A DNA stretch of 64,000 nucleotides from Sphingobium sp. WTD-1 (GCF_030128825.1 NZ_CP119127.1:1860001-1924000), one strand, 5' to 3'; counted from the stretch's first letter, positions 50,915 through 60,070 are shown. Notes: generated by a model not told the origin, from the sequence alone. Program-made: numbers and translations.

Positions 50915-53614
50915 ATGGCCATTCGTCTCCGCTCGCGAAGAGTGCGCACGTTCTGCGCGCTTGGCACGAGCACGTTCCTCACACCGATGATCCTGTCCGC
51001 GCCGGCACTGGCGCAGGCCCCGGCGGCGGATGCCGCCGCAGCCGATGCGGCCGCCGCCGAGGCCGAACAGGGGTTGGGCGAGATCGTCGTCACCGCGACG
51101 CGCAGCGCGCAGAGCATCCAGAAGGTGCCGATTTCGATGCAGGCGCTGGGCGCGGAGAAATTGCAGGAACGACAGGTGAAGGGCCTGAGCGATTTCGCCG
51201 CCCTGCTGCCGTCGGTCTCGTTCGAGGGCATTGGCCCCGGTCGCAACACCGCCTTCTTCCGCGGCATCGTGCCCGCCGGCGGCGCCTATGCCTCGGTCGG
51301 CTATTATCTCGACGACATGCCGATCACCGGCACCGAAGTGCCCGATATCCATGCCTATGACCTGGAGCGGGTCGAGGCGCTGTCCGGGCCGCAGGGCACG
51401 CTCTATGGCGCAGGCTCGCTGGCCGGCACCATCCGCCTCATCACCAACAAGCCCAAGCTCGACAAGTTCGAGTTCGGCTATGACGTGGAAGCCAATAAAT
51501 ATGGCAAGGGCGATTTCGGCGGCCAGCTGGAATCCTACATCAACGTGCCGCTGGCGCCGACGCTGGCGGTGCGCGCCATGGGCTATTATCGCCGCGACGG
51601 CGGCTATATCGATAACACGCCGAACAATGGCACGTTCAACGATGGCAGTTCGTCGACCCTGACGCTGGGCGACAACAACCCCAACACATCCTACACGCTC
51701 GACAACAGCGACATCGCCAAGGATGATTACAACACCATCCGCGAATTTGGCGGCCGCTTCCAGCTGCTGTGGCAGCCGACCGAGGGCTGGGACATCACGC
51801 CCGAGATCACGGCCCAGAAGCAGGTGGCACGCGGCTATTTCGGCTATGATCCGCGGGTCGGCGACCTGGAAGTCCATGACTATGACCAGACCAAGAATGA
51901 CGATCGCTGGTATCAGGCGGCGCTGTCGATCCACGGCCATATCGGCGACTGGGACATCGTCTCGGCCACCGGCTATTTCAAGCGCCGCACCCGCACGCTG
52001 AACGACTATACCTATTACACGGTCACCTATGACGGCTTCGGGCCGGGCTATGAAAGCTATCTGCAATTCTTCGACAATTGCACCGGCTCCGGCGCCAGCC
52101 AGCAGTGCCAGATGATCAACCCGACCCAATATTATCATGCCGACACGCACCGCAACAAATTCACCCAGGAATTGCGGATCTCGACGCCCAAGGACTGGCC
52201 GTTCGACGTGACAGTCGGCGGCTTCTACCAGCGGCAGAAGAATGAGCTGAACACCAGCTATGCGATCCGCGGGCTCGACACGATCACCGGCTATACCGCG
52301 ACCGGCGGCGGCGATGTGGCGGGCGGGCTGATCGGCGTGCCGGCCATGTATGGCATCGCCTATGACGAGGATGGCAATCCCTATTTCGATACCAGCGACG
52401 TCATCAACGCCAACGGCAATCCGCTCGGCACGATGATCCTCGGCACCCAGGCGGTGAAGGGCGACGCCTTCTATTATGTCGAGCAGGACCAGCTCTATCA
52501 TGACAAGGCGATCTTTGCCGAAGGCCATTACAACATCACGCCGACGCTGAAGCTGACCGGCGGCATTCGCTATTTCTGGACCGACTATAAGGTTCGGGGC
52601 TTTGCCGGCGTGGCCGGATCGGCCGCAGGCGTGGGCTGTACCACGCCGCTGCCCGATGACGAGCGGCTGACCTGCGTCAACACCAACCCCAATGCGGCGG
52701 ACGGCACCGGCCGCTACAAGGAGGATGGCGAGACCCACAAGGTCGCGCTCGACTGGCAGTTCCAGCCCGACAAGATGGTCTATTTCAACTATTCGACCGG
52801 ATTCCGCCCCGGCGGGTTCAACCGGCCGCTGCGCATCCGCAGCCTGGGCAAGATCGTCAATGTCGCGCCGTTCAAGTCGGAAACGCTGACCAATTTCGAA
52901 GTCGGCGTGAAGACCACCTGGAACAATATCTTCCGCTTCAACGCCGCCGTCTATTATGAGAAGTGGAACAATATCCAATATGGCGTGGTCGTGTCGGGCG
53001 CACAGGGCGCAGGCATGACCGGCAATGCCGGCAAGGCCGAGGTCAAGGGCGTCGAATATGATGCCGACCTGCGGCTGGGCAAGGTGACGATCTCCACCTC
53101 CGGCGCGTTCAACGATGCCAAGCTGAAGGGCGATTTCTGCAACTTCGCGCTCAATACCGCGACCGAGTCCATCGCGCAGCTGAGCAGCTGTACGCTGGGC
53201 GAATTTGTCGAAGGATCGAGCCCGCCGACGCCGCAGGTCGCGGCCGCCAACGGCACCCGCCTGCCGCGCCAGCCGCGCTTCAAGGGGACGACATCGATCC
53301 GCTATGACACCGACCTGGGCGACTATGCCGCCTATATCCAGGGCGCGGCGCTCTACCAGACCGGCGCGACGCAGGATCTGAACGTCGAGAGCAACGAGCT
53401 GCTGGGCAATACCAAGGGCTTTGTCAGCTTCGATTTTTCGGGCGGGATCAAGAAGGATAATTGGAGCGTCACCCTGTTCCTGCAGAACGCCTTCGACAAG
53501 CGTGGGCAGCTGACGCGCAACACCTTCTGCTCGATCGACTTCTGCGCCAACAGCTCGCGCACCTTCACGATCAAGCCGCAATTCTTCGGCATAAGGTTCG
53601 GCCAAAAATTCTAA
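50915..53614 (+). CDS. TonB-dependent receptor 3
   Basis: 899 residues. A long signal peptide (FCALGTSTFLTPMILSAPALAQ) is followed by a TonB-box-like GEIVVTATRSAQSIQKVPIS, a plug (LSDFAALLPSVSFEGIGPGR, then YASVGYYLDDMPITGTE) and a large barrel that ends in FFGIRFGQKF. This is the common sphingomonad class of receptors with the V-P-I-S plug start. It lacks the quinoprotein box. The divergent TPR-sulfotransferase and the CxxCH protein 17 bp downstream are its nearest partners. Substrate unknown; a link to the amine dehydrogenase cluster beyond 54.5 kb is only positional. Confidence 0.88.
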   Translation: MAIRLRSRRVRTFCALGTSTFLTPMILSAPALAQAPAADAAAADAAAAEAEQGLGEIVVTATRSAQSIQKVPISMQALGAEKLQERQVKGLSDFAALLPSVSFEGIGPGRNTAFFRGIVPAGGAYASVGYYLDDMPITGTEVPDIHAYDLERVEALSGPQGTLYGAGSLAGTIRLITNKPKLDKFEFGYDVEANKYGKGDFGGQLESYINVPLAPTLAVRAMGYYRRDGGYIDNTPNNGTFNDGSSSTLTLGDNNPNTSYTLDNSDIAKDDYNTIREFGGRFQLLWQPTEGWDITPEITAQKQVARGYFGYDPRVGDLEVHDYDQTKNDDRWYQAALSIHGHIGDWDIVSATGYFKRRTRTLNDYTYYTVTYDGFGPGYESYLQFFDNCTGSGASQQCQMINPTQYYHADTHRNKFTQELRISTPKDWPFDVTVGGFYQRQKNELNTSYAIRGLDTITGYTATGGGDVAGGLIGVPAMYGIAYDEDGNPYFDTSDVINANGNPLGTMILGTQAVKGDAFYYVEQDQLYHDKAIFAEGHYNITPTLKLTGGIRYFWTDYKVRGFAGVAGSAAGVGCTTPLPDDERLTCVNTNPNAADGTGRYKEDGETHKVALDWQFQPDKMVYFNYSTGFRPGGFNRPLRIRSLGKIVNVAPFKSETLTNFEVGVKTTWNNIFRFNAAVYYEKWNNIQYGVVVSGAQGAGMTGNAGKAEVKGVEYDADLRLGKVTISTSGAFNDAKLKGDFCNFALNTATESIAQLSSCTLGEFVEGSSPPTPQVAAANGTRLPRQPRFKGTTSIRYDTDLGDYAAYIQGAALYQTGATQDLNVESNELLGNTKGFVSFDFSGGIKKDNWSVTLFLQNAFDKRGQLTRNTFCSIDFCANSSRTFTIKPQFFGIRFGQKF

Positions 53615-53631
53615 ACAGGTCGCCGAACAGT

Positions 53632-53937
53632 ATGGCCATGCCCCGCACGATATGCGCGCGGGGCATGGCCATTTTCATCGGGGTGGCGGGCATGTTGCTC
53701 GCCATGCCGGTGGCGCCGCGCGCGCAGGAGGATCATTCCGGCCTGACCCGCGCAGCCTATCGCGCCCGATGCCTGATGTGCCACAGCCGCGCCGCGCCGG
53801 AGGGGGTTTCACCGGAGATATTGGCAGGGCTGCATCCTGAGCCGAGCTTGAAGCCGGCGGTCGCGATGCCGGGCGTCAGTTGCTGGCGGCGCTGCACCAA
53901 TTGCTGGCCGGTGGAGCGGCAGGAAGGCCGGAAATAA
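53632..53937 (+). CDS. Small secreted protein with one CxxCH site and a Cys/Trp-rich tail
   Basis: 101 residues starting 17 bp after the TonB receptor stop, probably in the same operon. A signal peptide is clear (MAIFIGVAGMLLAMPVAPRAQ). The mature part begins with a haem-c motif, RCLMCHSRAAPEGVSP, and ends with a tight Cys/Trp cluster, GVSCWRRCTNCWPVERQ. No methionine ligand stands out apart from VAMPGV. It could be a small cytochrome c or a metal/disulfide protein. The ribosome-binding site is poor, which lowers confidence. I do not recognise a family. Confidence 0.6.
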   Translation: MAMPRTICARGMAIFIGVAGMLLAMPVAPRAQEDHSGLTRAAYRARCLMCHSRAAPEGVSPEILAGLHPEPSLKPAVAMPGVSCWRRCTNCWPVERQEGRK

Positions 53938-54098
53938 AGGGGAGGGGCGATGTTCTGGATCGTCTGGAAGCGGCCATTCCTTGCCACTCGTCATTGGAAT
54001 CTGCATCCCTGAAACTGGTCATTGACGCTAATGGCAAATCGAGGATCAAAAGGCTCGATTTGGTGGAAGCAGTCGCCGGTTCCTGCGCACAGCGGGCA

Positions 54099-54383
54099 TC
54101 AGGAGTGCTGTGGAAGCGAAGCCAACCACAGTATTACAGAGAGAATGAAGACAATCTGCATGGCTTGGATATAGGGCGCCACGCGCTTGCCGCGCGTCCA
54201 CCAGATCACGATGGGTATGCTTACAAGTGCAATGGTTTGAATCCATCCGGTTGCGCCGTATGTTGCTGCGCCATCCCTTTCTTCGGCCAGCGAGCGTATG
54301 GTAAAAATAAGAGCCAAAGCAGCAAAAAGAAGCGCCGTGATTTGCGCTGCCCAATATCTCAACTTGCTGCATAAAACTGCCAT
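54099..54383 (-). CDS. Hypothetical small membrane protein in a low-GC patch
   Basis: About 94 residues from the ATG at 54383 (a GTG at 54452 would add 23). Three membrane helices are predicted: YWAAQITALLFAALALIFTI, WIQTIALVSIPIVIWWT and YIQAMQIVFILSVILWLASL. The hydrophobic pattern and the helix order support a real protein, but no ribosome-binding site is evident and the surrounding 580 bp has GC near 50 per cent, well below its neighbours. The rest of the 53938-54516 gap shows nothing else I can name. It may be a recently acquired or decaying gene. Confidence 0.5.
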   Translation of the reverse strand: MAVLCSKLRYWAAQITALLFAALALIFTIRSLAEERDGAATYGATGWIQTIALVSIPIVIWWTRGKRVAPYIQAMQIVFILSVILWLASLPQHS

Positions 54384-54516
54384 CGGGGGAGATTGAAGCT
54401 GAACCGTAATGACCGCAAGTGGGCGATTGTTGCCGAACGATCTTTTCCGCACATCGTCCGCTATCGCCGGTCATCACTCCAAAAGCTGCCTGTCCGCTTC
54501 CCACCCCTAATAGACC

Positions 54517-55029
54517 CTACCGCGCCTCCGAGGGAAACATCTGCCGCAGGGACGCGGGCGCGTGGCATTTGCGGATCGCGGTTTCGACATGGCGGGCGCG
54601 TTCGGCGGTCAGCGAGGCGGCGGACAAGGCGAAGCGTCGTTCATGGGCGACTTCCTCGGCGGTGAAGGGCGTGCTGCCCTGCGGCACGCTGTCGCCGCCC
54701 AGGCCGAAGACGACGAAGTTCATCATGTCGGCCAGTTGCTGATTATCCTTGATCCGGCTGAGCGCGACATTGGGCAGGCGGATGAGATAGGCGCGGGTCT
54801 CGGGGGTGCAGAGGAACCAGCCGACCCGGCCGCGCAGTTCGGGCAGGGCCGCAGGCGCGGCGCTGCCCTGCACCCCGTGGCAGCCGCCGCAATTTTCGAC
54901 ATAGTCGGACCGAGCGAGATCGGGATCGGTGATCGCGCTGGGCAACATCCCCATCGGCGGCAGCGCGGCGCGGCCGATGCCGACCGCGCCGAGCAGCGCC
55001 AGCGATCCGATCAGCAGCGCATGCCGCAT
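54517..55029 (-). CDS. Cytochrome c of the aromatic amine dehydrogenase cluster
   Basis: 170 residues with a signal peptide (LLIGSLALLGAVGIGRAA) and one haem-c site, CGGCHGVQG, near residue 47. The region ELRGRVGWFLCTPETRAYLIRLPNVALSRI is like cytochromes that accept electrons from TTQ amine dehydrogenases, and a second Cys-His (KCHAPAS) near the end cannot bind haem covalently alone. It shares the PFTAEEVAHER stretch with the cytochrome at 60205-60684. It starts 12 bp after the light-chain stop and is the last gene of the operon. Confidence 0.85.
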   Translation of the reverse strand: MRHALLIGSLALLGAVGIGRAALPPMGMLPSAITDPDLARSDYVENCGGCHGVQGSAAPAALPELRGRVGWFLCTPETRAYLIRLPNVALSRIKDNQQLADMMNFVVFGLGGDSVPQGSTPFTAEEVAHERRFALSAASLTAERARHVETAIRKCHAPASLRQMFPSEAR

Positions 55030-55041
55030 GCCCTGCCGGCC

Positions 55042-55587
55042 TCAGCTGGCCGCGCCGACCAGCACGGCGGTCGAACAATGATATTCCATGCTGCTGGTGC
55101 CGAAGCACCAGATCACATCATTGTTGAGCTGGGGCATATAGAGCTGGGTCTCGCGGTCGGTATTGTCGCAGCCGCACTGGCCGCAGGCCGGCTTGCCGCA
55201 GCAATCGCGATAGGCGATCAGATAGGCCTTGCCGTCGTCCGGGTTGATGCAGGTGCCGACCCAGGAGACGGGCGAGGGTTCCGCGCCCGCTGGGCAACTG
55301 TGGATGCCGCCGCCGCAGCAAGTGCAGAGCGCGCCGTCGATCGCGCAATAGCGCCAATAGTCGCACTTGGTCTCGTCCTTGCTCTGCGCGGTGCGGGCAA
55401 AGGCGGTCTTGGCCTCGGGCGAGCGATCGGGCTTGGCCGCTTCGGCGCGGCTGACCGGCAGCAGCGGGAAGGCAGGCGCAGCGACCAGGGCGGCGCCCAG
55501 GCGCGAGAGCATCGAGCGGCGGGATGTCCCCCCGGCGAGGCGGCGTAGCAGCTTTTCCCCTATGGCGTCGGCGTCGAACTTCTTCAT
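55042..55587 (-). CDS. aauA: Aromatic amine dehydrogenase light chain (TTQ subunit)
   Basis: 181 residues with a twin-arginine-like leader (TSRRSMLSRLGAALVAAP). The two tryptophans that form tryptophan tryptophylquinone are Trp109 in PSPVSWVGTC and Trp160 in NDVIWCFGT, spaced 51 residues as in known enzymes. The mature part has 14 cysteines, including CTCCGG and DCCGKPACGQCGC. That pattern is the one I know from aromatic amine dehydrogenase (aralkylamine dehydrogenase, EC 1.4.9.2) rather than methylamine dehydrogenase, which has 12. It deaminates amines such as tyramine, phenylethylamine or tryptamine in the periplasm. MauD and MauE needed for disulfide formation are encoded just upstream. 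No MauG is seen. Confidence 0.85.
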   Translation of the reverse strand: MKKFDADAIGEKLLRRLAGGTSRRSMLSRLGAALVAAPAFPLLPVSRAEAAKPDRSPEAKTAFARTAQSKDETKCDYWRYCAIDGALCTCCGGGIHSCPAGAEPSPVSWVGTCINPDDGKAYLIAYRDCCGKPACGQCGCDNTDRETQLYMPQLNNDVIWCFGTSSMEYHCSTAVLVGAAS

Positions 55588-55612
55588 GTCACGGACCCCC
55601 TTTAACTTGCGA

Positions 55613-56215
55613 TCAGGCCGCCTGGGCTTTCAGCGAGCCGATATAATCCTGCACCGTGGCGATCCCCATTTCATGGGCGACGACCAGGCTTTCGAGATGC
55701 TCGCGGCTGTTGACCAGTCCCTTGGACAGGATGGTGCCCTCGGCATCGAGCAGCACGGCGAAGGGCAGCTTGGCGACGCCATAGGCCTGGCCCGCCTCCG
55801 GTCCGTTGACGAAGGCATGGGCCTCCAGCCCGTGCTGGGCGATCATCGCGCGCTGGGCGGCGACATCATCGTCGCCCACGAAGGTCAGCGCGACCCGCTC
55901 GTCCCGCGCGAAGGATTTGGCCATCGGGATGATATTCTTGCACAGCGGGCATTGGGCCGAGACGAACATCAAGAGGCGCAGCGCCGTGCCATGGGCATGG
56001 CCGCCGATCGTGACAGGCGCGCCGTCGATGGTGCGGGCGTCGATCTTGACGATGGCGTCGCCCACCGCCGGGCCGCCGCTGGTGGCGAGCGCGCCGGCGG
56101 GCGCGACGCGGATATGGAGTACGCCGACCTGCCGCGCGACCGCCAGCAGGGCGATGCCGAGCGCGAAAATGGCGACCCAGGACAGGATCTGCGCGATGAT
56201 GAGCGAGGTCAGCAT
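55613..56215 (-). CDS. mauD: MauD-like thioredoxin-fold protein
   Basis: 200 residues, an N-terminal membrane anchor (IIAQILSWVAIFALGIALLAV) and a periplasmic thioredoxin-like domain whose redox site is CPLC in FVSAQCPLCKNIIPM, near residue 90. The cis-proline region is KLPFAVLLD. MauD helps to form the six or seven disulfides of the TTQ light chain and to keep it stable. It lies between the mauE-like and light-chain genes, the usual order in mau and aau clusters. Confidence 0.9.
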   Translation of the reverse strand: MLTSLIIAQILSWVAIFALGIALLAVARQVGVLHIRVAPAGALATSGGPAVGDAIVKIDARTIDGAPVTIGGHAHGTALRLLMFVSAQCPLCKNIIPMAKSFARDERVALTFVGDDDVAAQRAMIAQHGLEAHAFVNGPEAGQAYGVAKLPFAVLLDAEGTILSKGLVNSREHLESLVVAHEMGIATVQDYIGSLKAQAA

Positions 56216-56222
56216 AGGTCTT

Positions 56223-56756
56223 CTATCTCCGGTAGGCGGCGGCGGGCGTGGCGATCAGCGCCAGGATGGCGCCGAGCAGATGGAAGGCGAGGAACAGGGC
56301 GATGCCGCCAGCGGCCGCGGTGGCGATGTCCAGTGCAGACAGTGGCGGGGTAGGCAGCAGGCGCGGCGCGACCAGCGCGATCAGCAGCAGGTTGCGGATC
56401 ACCAGCGGCCAGCCGATCGGATGGCGTAACTGTGAACGTCCACAGCCACAGTCGATATGGCTGCGCCCGCGCGCGATGTTGATCGCCATCGCCCCCGCAA
56501 AGAGGCTAAGCAGCAGCATGGCAAGCAGCACCGGCTCCGGGGCAAGGCCGGCGATCAGCGTGGCGCCGATGGCGATCTCCGCCAGCGGCAGCAGGATCGT
56601 GGCGGGCGCGACCAGCGCCGGCGGCAGCAGCCGGTAATTGGCGATCACGCCGGGCAGCAGGATGCGGTGGCGCAGCTTCGACAGGCCGGCCTGCAACAGG
56701 ATGAGGCCGATCCCGATGGCAGCCGCCAGCGCGGCGATCGCCAGACCCAGCGTCAT
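56223..56756 (-). CDS. mauE: MauE-like membrane protein (DoxX-like fold)
   Basis: 177 residues with four to five membrane helices (for example AIAALAAAIGIGLILLQAGL and LLLPLAEIAIGATLIAGL). A periplasm-facing CGCG in HIDCGCGRSQLRHPIGW is the conserved Cys pair of MauE, thought to work with MauD in disulfide transfer to the light chain. The ATG at 56756 lies 2 bp after the large-subunit stop, so the genes are co-transcribed. Confidence 0.88.
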   Translation of the reverse strand: MTLGLAIAALAAAIGIGLILLQAGLSKLRHRILLPGVIANYRLLPPALVAPATILLPLAEIAIGATLIAGLAPEPVLLAMLLLSLFAGAMAINIARGRSHIDCGCGRSQLRHPIGWPLVIRNLLLIALVAPRLLPTPPLSALDIATAAAGGIALFLAFHLLGAILALIATPAAAYRR

Positions 56757-56758
56757 GG

Positions 56759-57937
56759 TCAGGACGGGTCCGCGACCGTGATGGTGCTGCCGCCGGCCTT
56801 CTCGATCTTGTGCTTTTCCTCCCAGGTGGCGAGGTCGATGACGAGGGCGGTGCCCTTCTCGCCGTCCATGATGAGCAGCGGCTTGTCCGACTGGGTGACC
56901 TCGATATTGTTCATCGGCTCTTCCAGCGGGCGGCGCTTCACCACCTTCTGCGTGGCGAGATCGACTTCCCACACTTCCGTGCCAGACGCCTTGTGCGACC
57001 AATATTCGCCCATGTGCATCAGCACGAACAAATGGCCGGTCGCGCGGTGCAGCGCCATCGGCTGGCGGCCGCCGGGATACCAGTTCAGTTCCAGCGGCTT
57101 GGTTTCGCCTGGGCGGATGCCGGCGGCGGCCTGGATCGAGAAGGGGGCGGAGATGGTCGGCGCCGGGCCAAGCTTCGCGGTCCAGATCTGGCCGGTGTAG
57201 CTGAGGAACGTCGTTTCCTTCTTCTTCCGGTCATAGGTGAAATTGTCGAAGATCGGATCGTCGGTGGCCGAGAAGAAGGGCGTGCTATGGGTGATGTCGG
57301 CCTTGCTGCCGGTCAGTTTCACGGTGGCGAGCGACCCGTCGGCGCACAGCGCGGAAAAGCCGACGCCCGGATTGGGCATCATGCTGGCGCAGCCGGGCAC
57401 TTCGACATTGGCGACGAACTTGCGCTTCACCAGGTCGACGATGTTCACCGAGGAGGCGGGGCTGAGATTATAGACGAAGCCGGTCTTGCCATCGTCGCTG
57501 ATGATGAAGTTGTTCTTGCGCGATCCGATCAGGATCCGGTCGGGAATGGTGATTTCGGTGATCAGCTTCAGTTCGCGCGTGTCATAGACCGACACCATGT
57601 CCTGCCGCGTGCCGCGATCGCCCTTCGACCAGATGGTTTCGGCGACGTAATAATATTTGCCGGCCGGATCGATCGCCATGTCGGCGAGGCGCCGGGTTTC
57701 GACCATGCCCACCATCTTGCCGCTGTCGCCGTCGAAGATGCTGGTGCCCGGCATGTCCCATCCGCCGTCGACGAAGAACCAGTTGGGCTTGGGCGGCTCC
57801 ATCGTCACGACATCGGACGTTTCCGGTTCCAGCGCGGCCGTGGTGTCGGCGGGCGCGGCATGGGCGGTGATGGCTGCGCACAGGGCGAAACCTATGGCGG
57901 CGGTGGTGAAAAATCCCCTGACGACGGCGCTCGACAT
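56759..57937 (-). CDS. aauB: Aromatic amine dehydrogenase large subunit
   Basis: 392 residues with a signal peptide (AAIGFALCAAITAHAA) and a seven-bladed propeller of the MauB/AauB family. Conserved blades include FIISDDGKTGFVYNLSPASS, VGFSALCADGSLATVKL and ALHRATGHLFVLMHMGEYWS. The large subunit clamps the TTQ light chain in an alpha2beta2 enzyme in the periplasm. Some segments recall methylamine dehydrogenase (NNIEVTQSDKPLL), so the substrate class rests mainly on the light chain. It is the first gene of the operon; no quinoprotein box is seen upstream. A run of G precedes the ATG by 10 bases. Confidence 0.85.
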   Translation of the reverse strand: MSSAVVRGFFTTAAIGFALCAAITAHAAPADTTAALEPETSDVVTMEPPKPNWFFVDGGWDMPGTSIFDGDSGKMVGMVETRRLADMAIDPAGKYYYVAETIWSKGDRGTRQDMVSVYDTRELKLITEITIPDRILIGSRKNNFIISDDGKTGFVYNLSPASSVNIVDLVKRKFVANVEVPGCASMMPNPGVGFSALCADGSLATVKLTGSKADITHSTPFFSATDDPIFDNFTYDRKKKETTFLSYTGQIWTAKLGPAPTISAPFSIQAAAGIRPGETKPLELNWYPGGRQPMALHRATGHLFVLMHMGEYWSHKASGTEVWEVDLATQKVVKRRPLEEPMNNIEVTQSDKPLLIMDGEKGTALVIDLATWEEKHKIEKAGGSTITVADPS

Positions 57938-58082
57938 CTGGCGTGATCCCCCTTGATCGGTGCGGCGGCGCTGGACTCATCTGGTCCGCGTTTCGCTGCT
58001 GGAATGAAGGCTGGACAAGTGTCAAGGATTGGTCAAGAGGGTGGAGGGGCTTCCTGCAAAATATTTTTGCGCCGCAGCAAAA

Positions 58083-59264
58083 CTAAGCGATAATCTCGTT
58101 CACGCCCTCGATCCGGGGCAGGCGCAGCCTGTCGGGTGCAGCAGCGATCAGCAGCGCGAAACAGCCGCCGGTGAGGGCGACCAGCGCGCCATCGACCAGC
58201 CCCTGTCGCCCGAGGGCGTCGGACAGCAGCGATCCCGCCACCGGCCCGGCGATCATGCCCAGGCTGTGGACGCAGGCGACGAAGCGGCGGAACAGCGGAC
58301 TGCCGCCGCCCGCTGCCGTGGCAAGGCCGGAAAAGCGGATGATGGTGGCGGTCGACCCGATATTGAGCAGGCCGATCGCCAGGATGAACAGGGTCGGCGC
58401 GCCGGGGCGAGTGAGGGCGAGCGGGGCGAGCAGGCAGACGGCGGACAGCAGGCCGGTCAGCGGCAGCGGCACGATGCTCTGTTCGCGCATCAGCGCGATC
58501 GCGGTCAGCGCGCCGATCACCGATCCGATCGCCACTGCCTCGCCGATCACGCTGTCGTCGATGCCGGCGGCCAGTGCCAGTGCGCCGGAAAAGCTCCAGA
58601 TCATCATGGTGGCGGCGATGAAGCAGAACAGCGCGACGGCGAGTGCCCATGCGCGGGCCGGGGTGGGCGCGCGTTCATCGGCGTCGCTGGTCAGCGTTTG
58701 TGCCGGATCGGCGGCTGGCATCATCAGGCTGAGCAGCAGCACGCCGATTGGCGCGAGCGCCAGCAGGCGCAGCGCAGCGGCCGGCCCGGCGCTGGCGCCG
58801 ATCGCCGGCAGCGCCAGCGCGACCAGGGTGGACAGCAGCAACTGGACCAGGAAGACGGCGGCATAGGCGCCGGTCGGACGTTGCGAGGCGGCCGCGCTCA
58901 TCGCATGGGTGTAGGCGACGCCCATGCCGACGCCGAACAGACCGCGCGCGGCGATCAGCGTTGCCAGCTCGTCGAGCGCCGGCGTTATCAGGCTGGCGGC
59001 CAACGCGATCAGTGCGGCGAAGGCCGGCGCGCCAGTCGGCAGATGCGCCCCGCCGCGCCAGACCAGGATCGCGCCGATCGCCATGCCGCCCTGGGTTGCG
59101 CCGACGATCCAGCCATGGTCGGACGGATCAAGCCCGGTGGCGGCGGTCAGCAGGGTGAGGAAGACGGGGTCGATGCCGGGTTGCAGCAGCGCGAGCGCGG
59201 CGGCCGCGATGCAGGCGATGGTCCGGTCCGGCGCCCATCCGGGCAATATACGGCTTTGCGTCAT
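58083..59264 (-). CDS. MFS transporter
   Basis: 393 residues with about 12 membrane helices in two halves. It has a relaxed major-facilitator loop after helix 2 (ATQGGMAIGAILVWRGG) and LFGVGMGVAYTHAMSAAASQ in helix 4. The second half begins after RALNP-like linker sequence near residue 205. Substrate is unknown. It lies between the amine dehydrogenase operon and a TetR gene, all on the minus strand, so export or import of an amine or its aldehyde/acid product is possible. The gap to the amine operon (145 bp) shows no clear promoter. Confidence 0.85.
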   Translation of the reverse strand: MTQSRILPGWAPDRTIACIAAAALALLQPGIDPVFLTLLTAATGLDPSDHGWIVGATQGGMAIGAILVWRGGAHLPTGAPAFAALIALAASLITPALDELATLIAARGLFGVGMGVAYTHAMSAAASQRPTGAYAAVFLVQLLLSTLVALALPAIGASAGPAAALRLLALAPIGVLLLSLMMPAADPAQTLTSDADERAPTPARAWALAVALFCFIAATMMIWSFSGALALAAGIDDSVIGEAVAIGSVIGALTAIALMREQSIVPLPLTGLLSAVCLLAPLALTRPGAPTLFILAIGLLNIGSTATIIRFSGLATAAGGGSPLFRRFVACVHSLGMIAGPVAGSLLSDALGRQGLVDGALVALTGGCFALLIAAAPDRLRLPRIEGVNEIIA

Positions 59265-59337
59265 GATGGCCCCACAGCATGAACAGGCGCCGGTGGCGCC
59301 CCTACCGTTCAGACCATCTCTCCCCCTCGGGGCGGCG

Positions 59338-59991
59338 TCAGGCCGCTTCTGTCATCAGCCCTGCAAGATCGCGCGAAGTCACCGTCTTGGCAAGATGCAC
59401 GAACGACATTGCCGCCAGGGCGGTAAAGACCGGCATCTTGGCCGCCCAGGGCTTCTGATGCCCCAGGAACGGCGTCGATCCTTCCATCGACGCGCTGATG
59501 AACAGGGCGACGCTATGCACCTCGTCCGGGGACAGGGCGGGATTGATCTGCGCGACATATTCGCCGATCACCTCATGCACCTTGCTGTAGAACAGCCGCA
59601 CCCGGTCGGCGACGAACTCGCTCTGGTTGGCGAGCGCCCAGAGCTCGGTGAACAAATGGGTGGTGCGCTTGGTCTGGATATCCTCCAAGCACAGGATGAT
59701 GACCAGCTTGAGCCGTTCCTCGGCGGTGAGGCCGGGCTTGCGGACCATCTCCTCCAGCAGCTTGTCATAGGATTCCAGCATCTCGTCCAGCATCACCTGG
59801 ATCAGCATTTCCTTGCGCGGGAAATGATAGCTGACATTGCCGACCTTCATGTCGCAGCGCGCGGCGATGCGGCGCAGGGTGAAGGCATCGGCACCCTCGT
59901 CGATCAGCACGTCCAGCGCCGCCTTGAGGATCTGGTCCACCGTTTCGGACCCGCGGGCATAGATGCCGGGCCGTGAGGGAGCGAGTATCAT
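59338..59991 (-). CDS. TetR-family transcriptional regulator
   Basis: 217 residues. The N-terminal helix-turn-helix is TLRRIAARCDMKVGNVSYHFPRKEMLI, a standard TetR DNA-binding segment; the rest is a helical ligand and dimer domain. It is divergent from the cytochrome c gene at 60205 and upstream of the MFS gene, so either or both are candidate targets. Ligand unknown. The ATG at 59991 is the only reasonable start near the domain. Confidence 0.88.
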   Translation of the reverse strand: MILAPSRPGIYARGSETVDQILKAALDVLIDEGADAFTLRRIAARCDMKVGNVSYHFPRKEMLIQVMLDEMLESYDKLLEEMVRKPGLTAEERLKLVIILCLEDIQTKRTTHLFTELWALANQSEFVADRVRLFYSKVHEVIGEYVAQINPALSPDEVHSVALFISASMEGSTPFLGHQKPWAAKMPVFTALAAMSFVHLAKTVTSRDLAGLMTEAA

Positions 59992-60070
59992 ATCACATCT
60001 GCCTTGGCGGCCCTCCTACCACGGCGCGGCCCGGCTCGCCACCCTTTGCGCATCGCTCGCAACGGCGGGC

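Noticed and set aside
54046..54504. 152-codon minus-strand frame overlapping the small membrane protein
   Set aside because: Composition is random-like; the overlapping frame at 54099-54383 has a clean three-helix pattern and is the better candidate.
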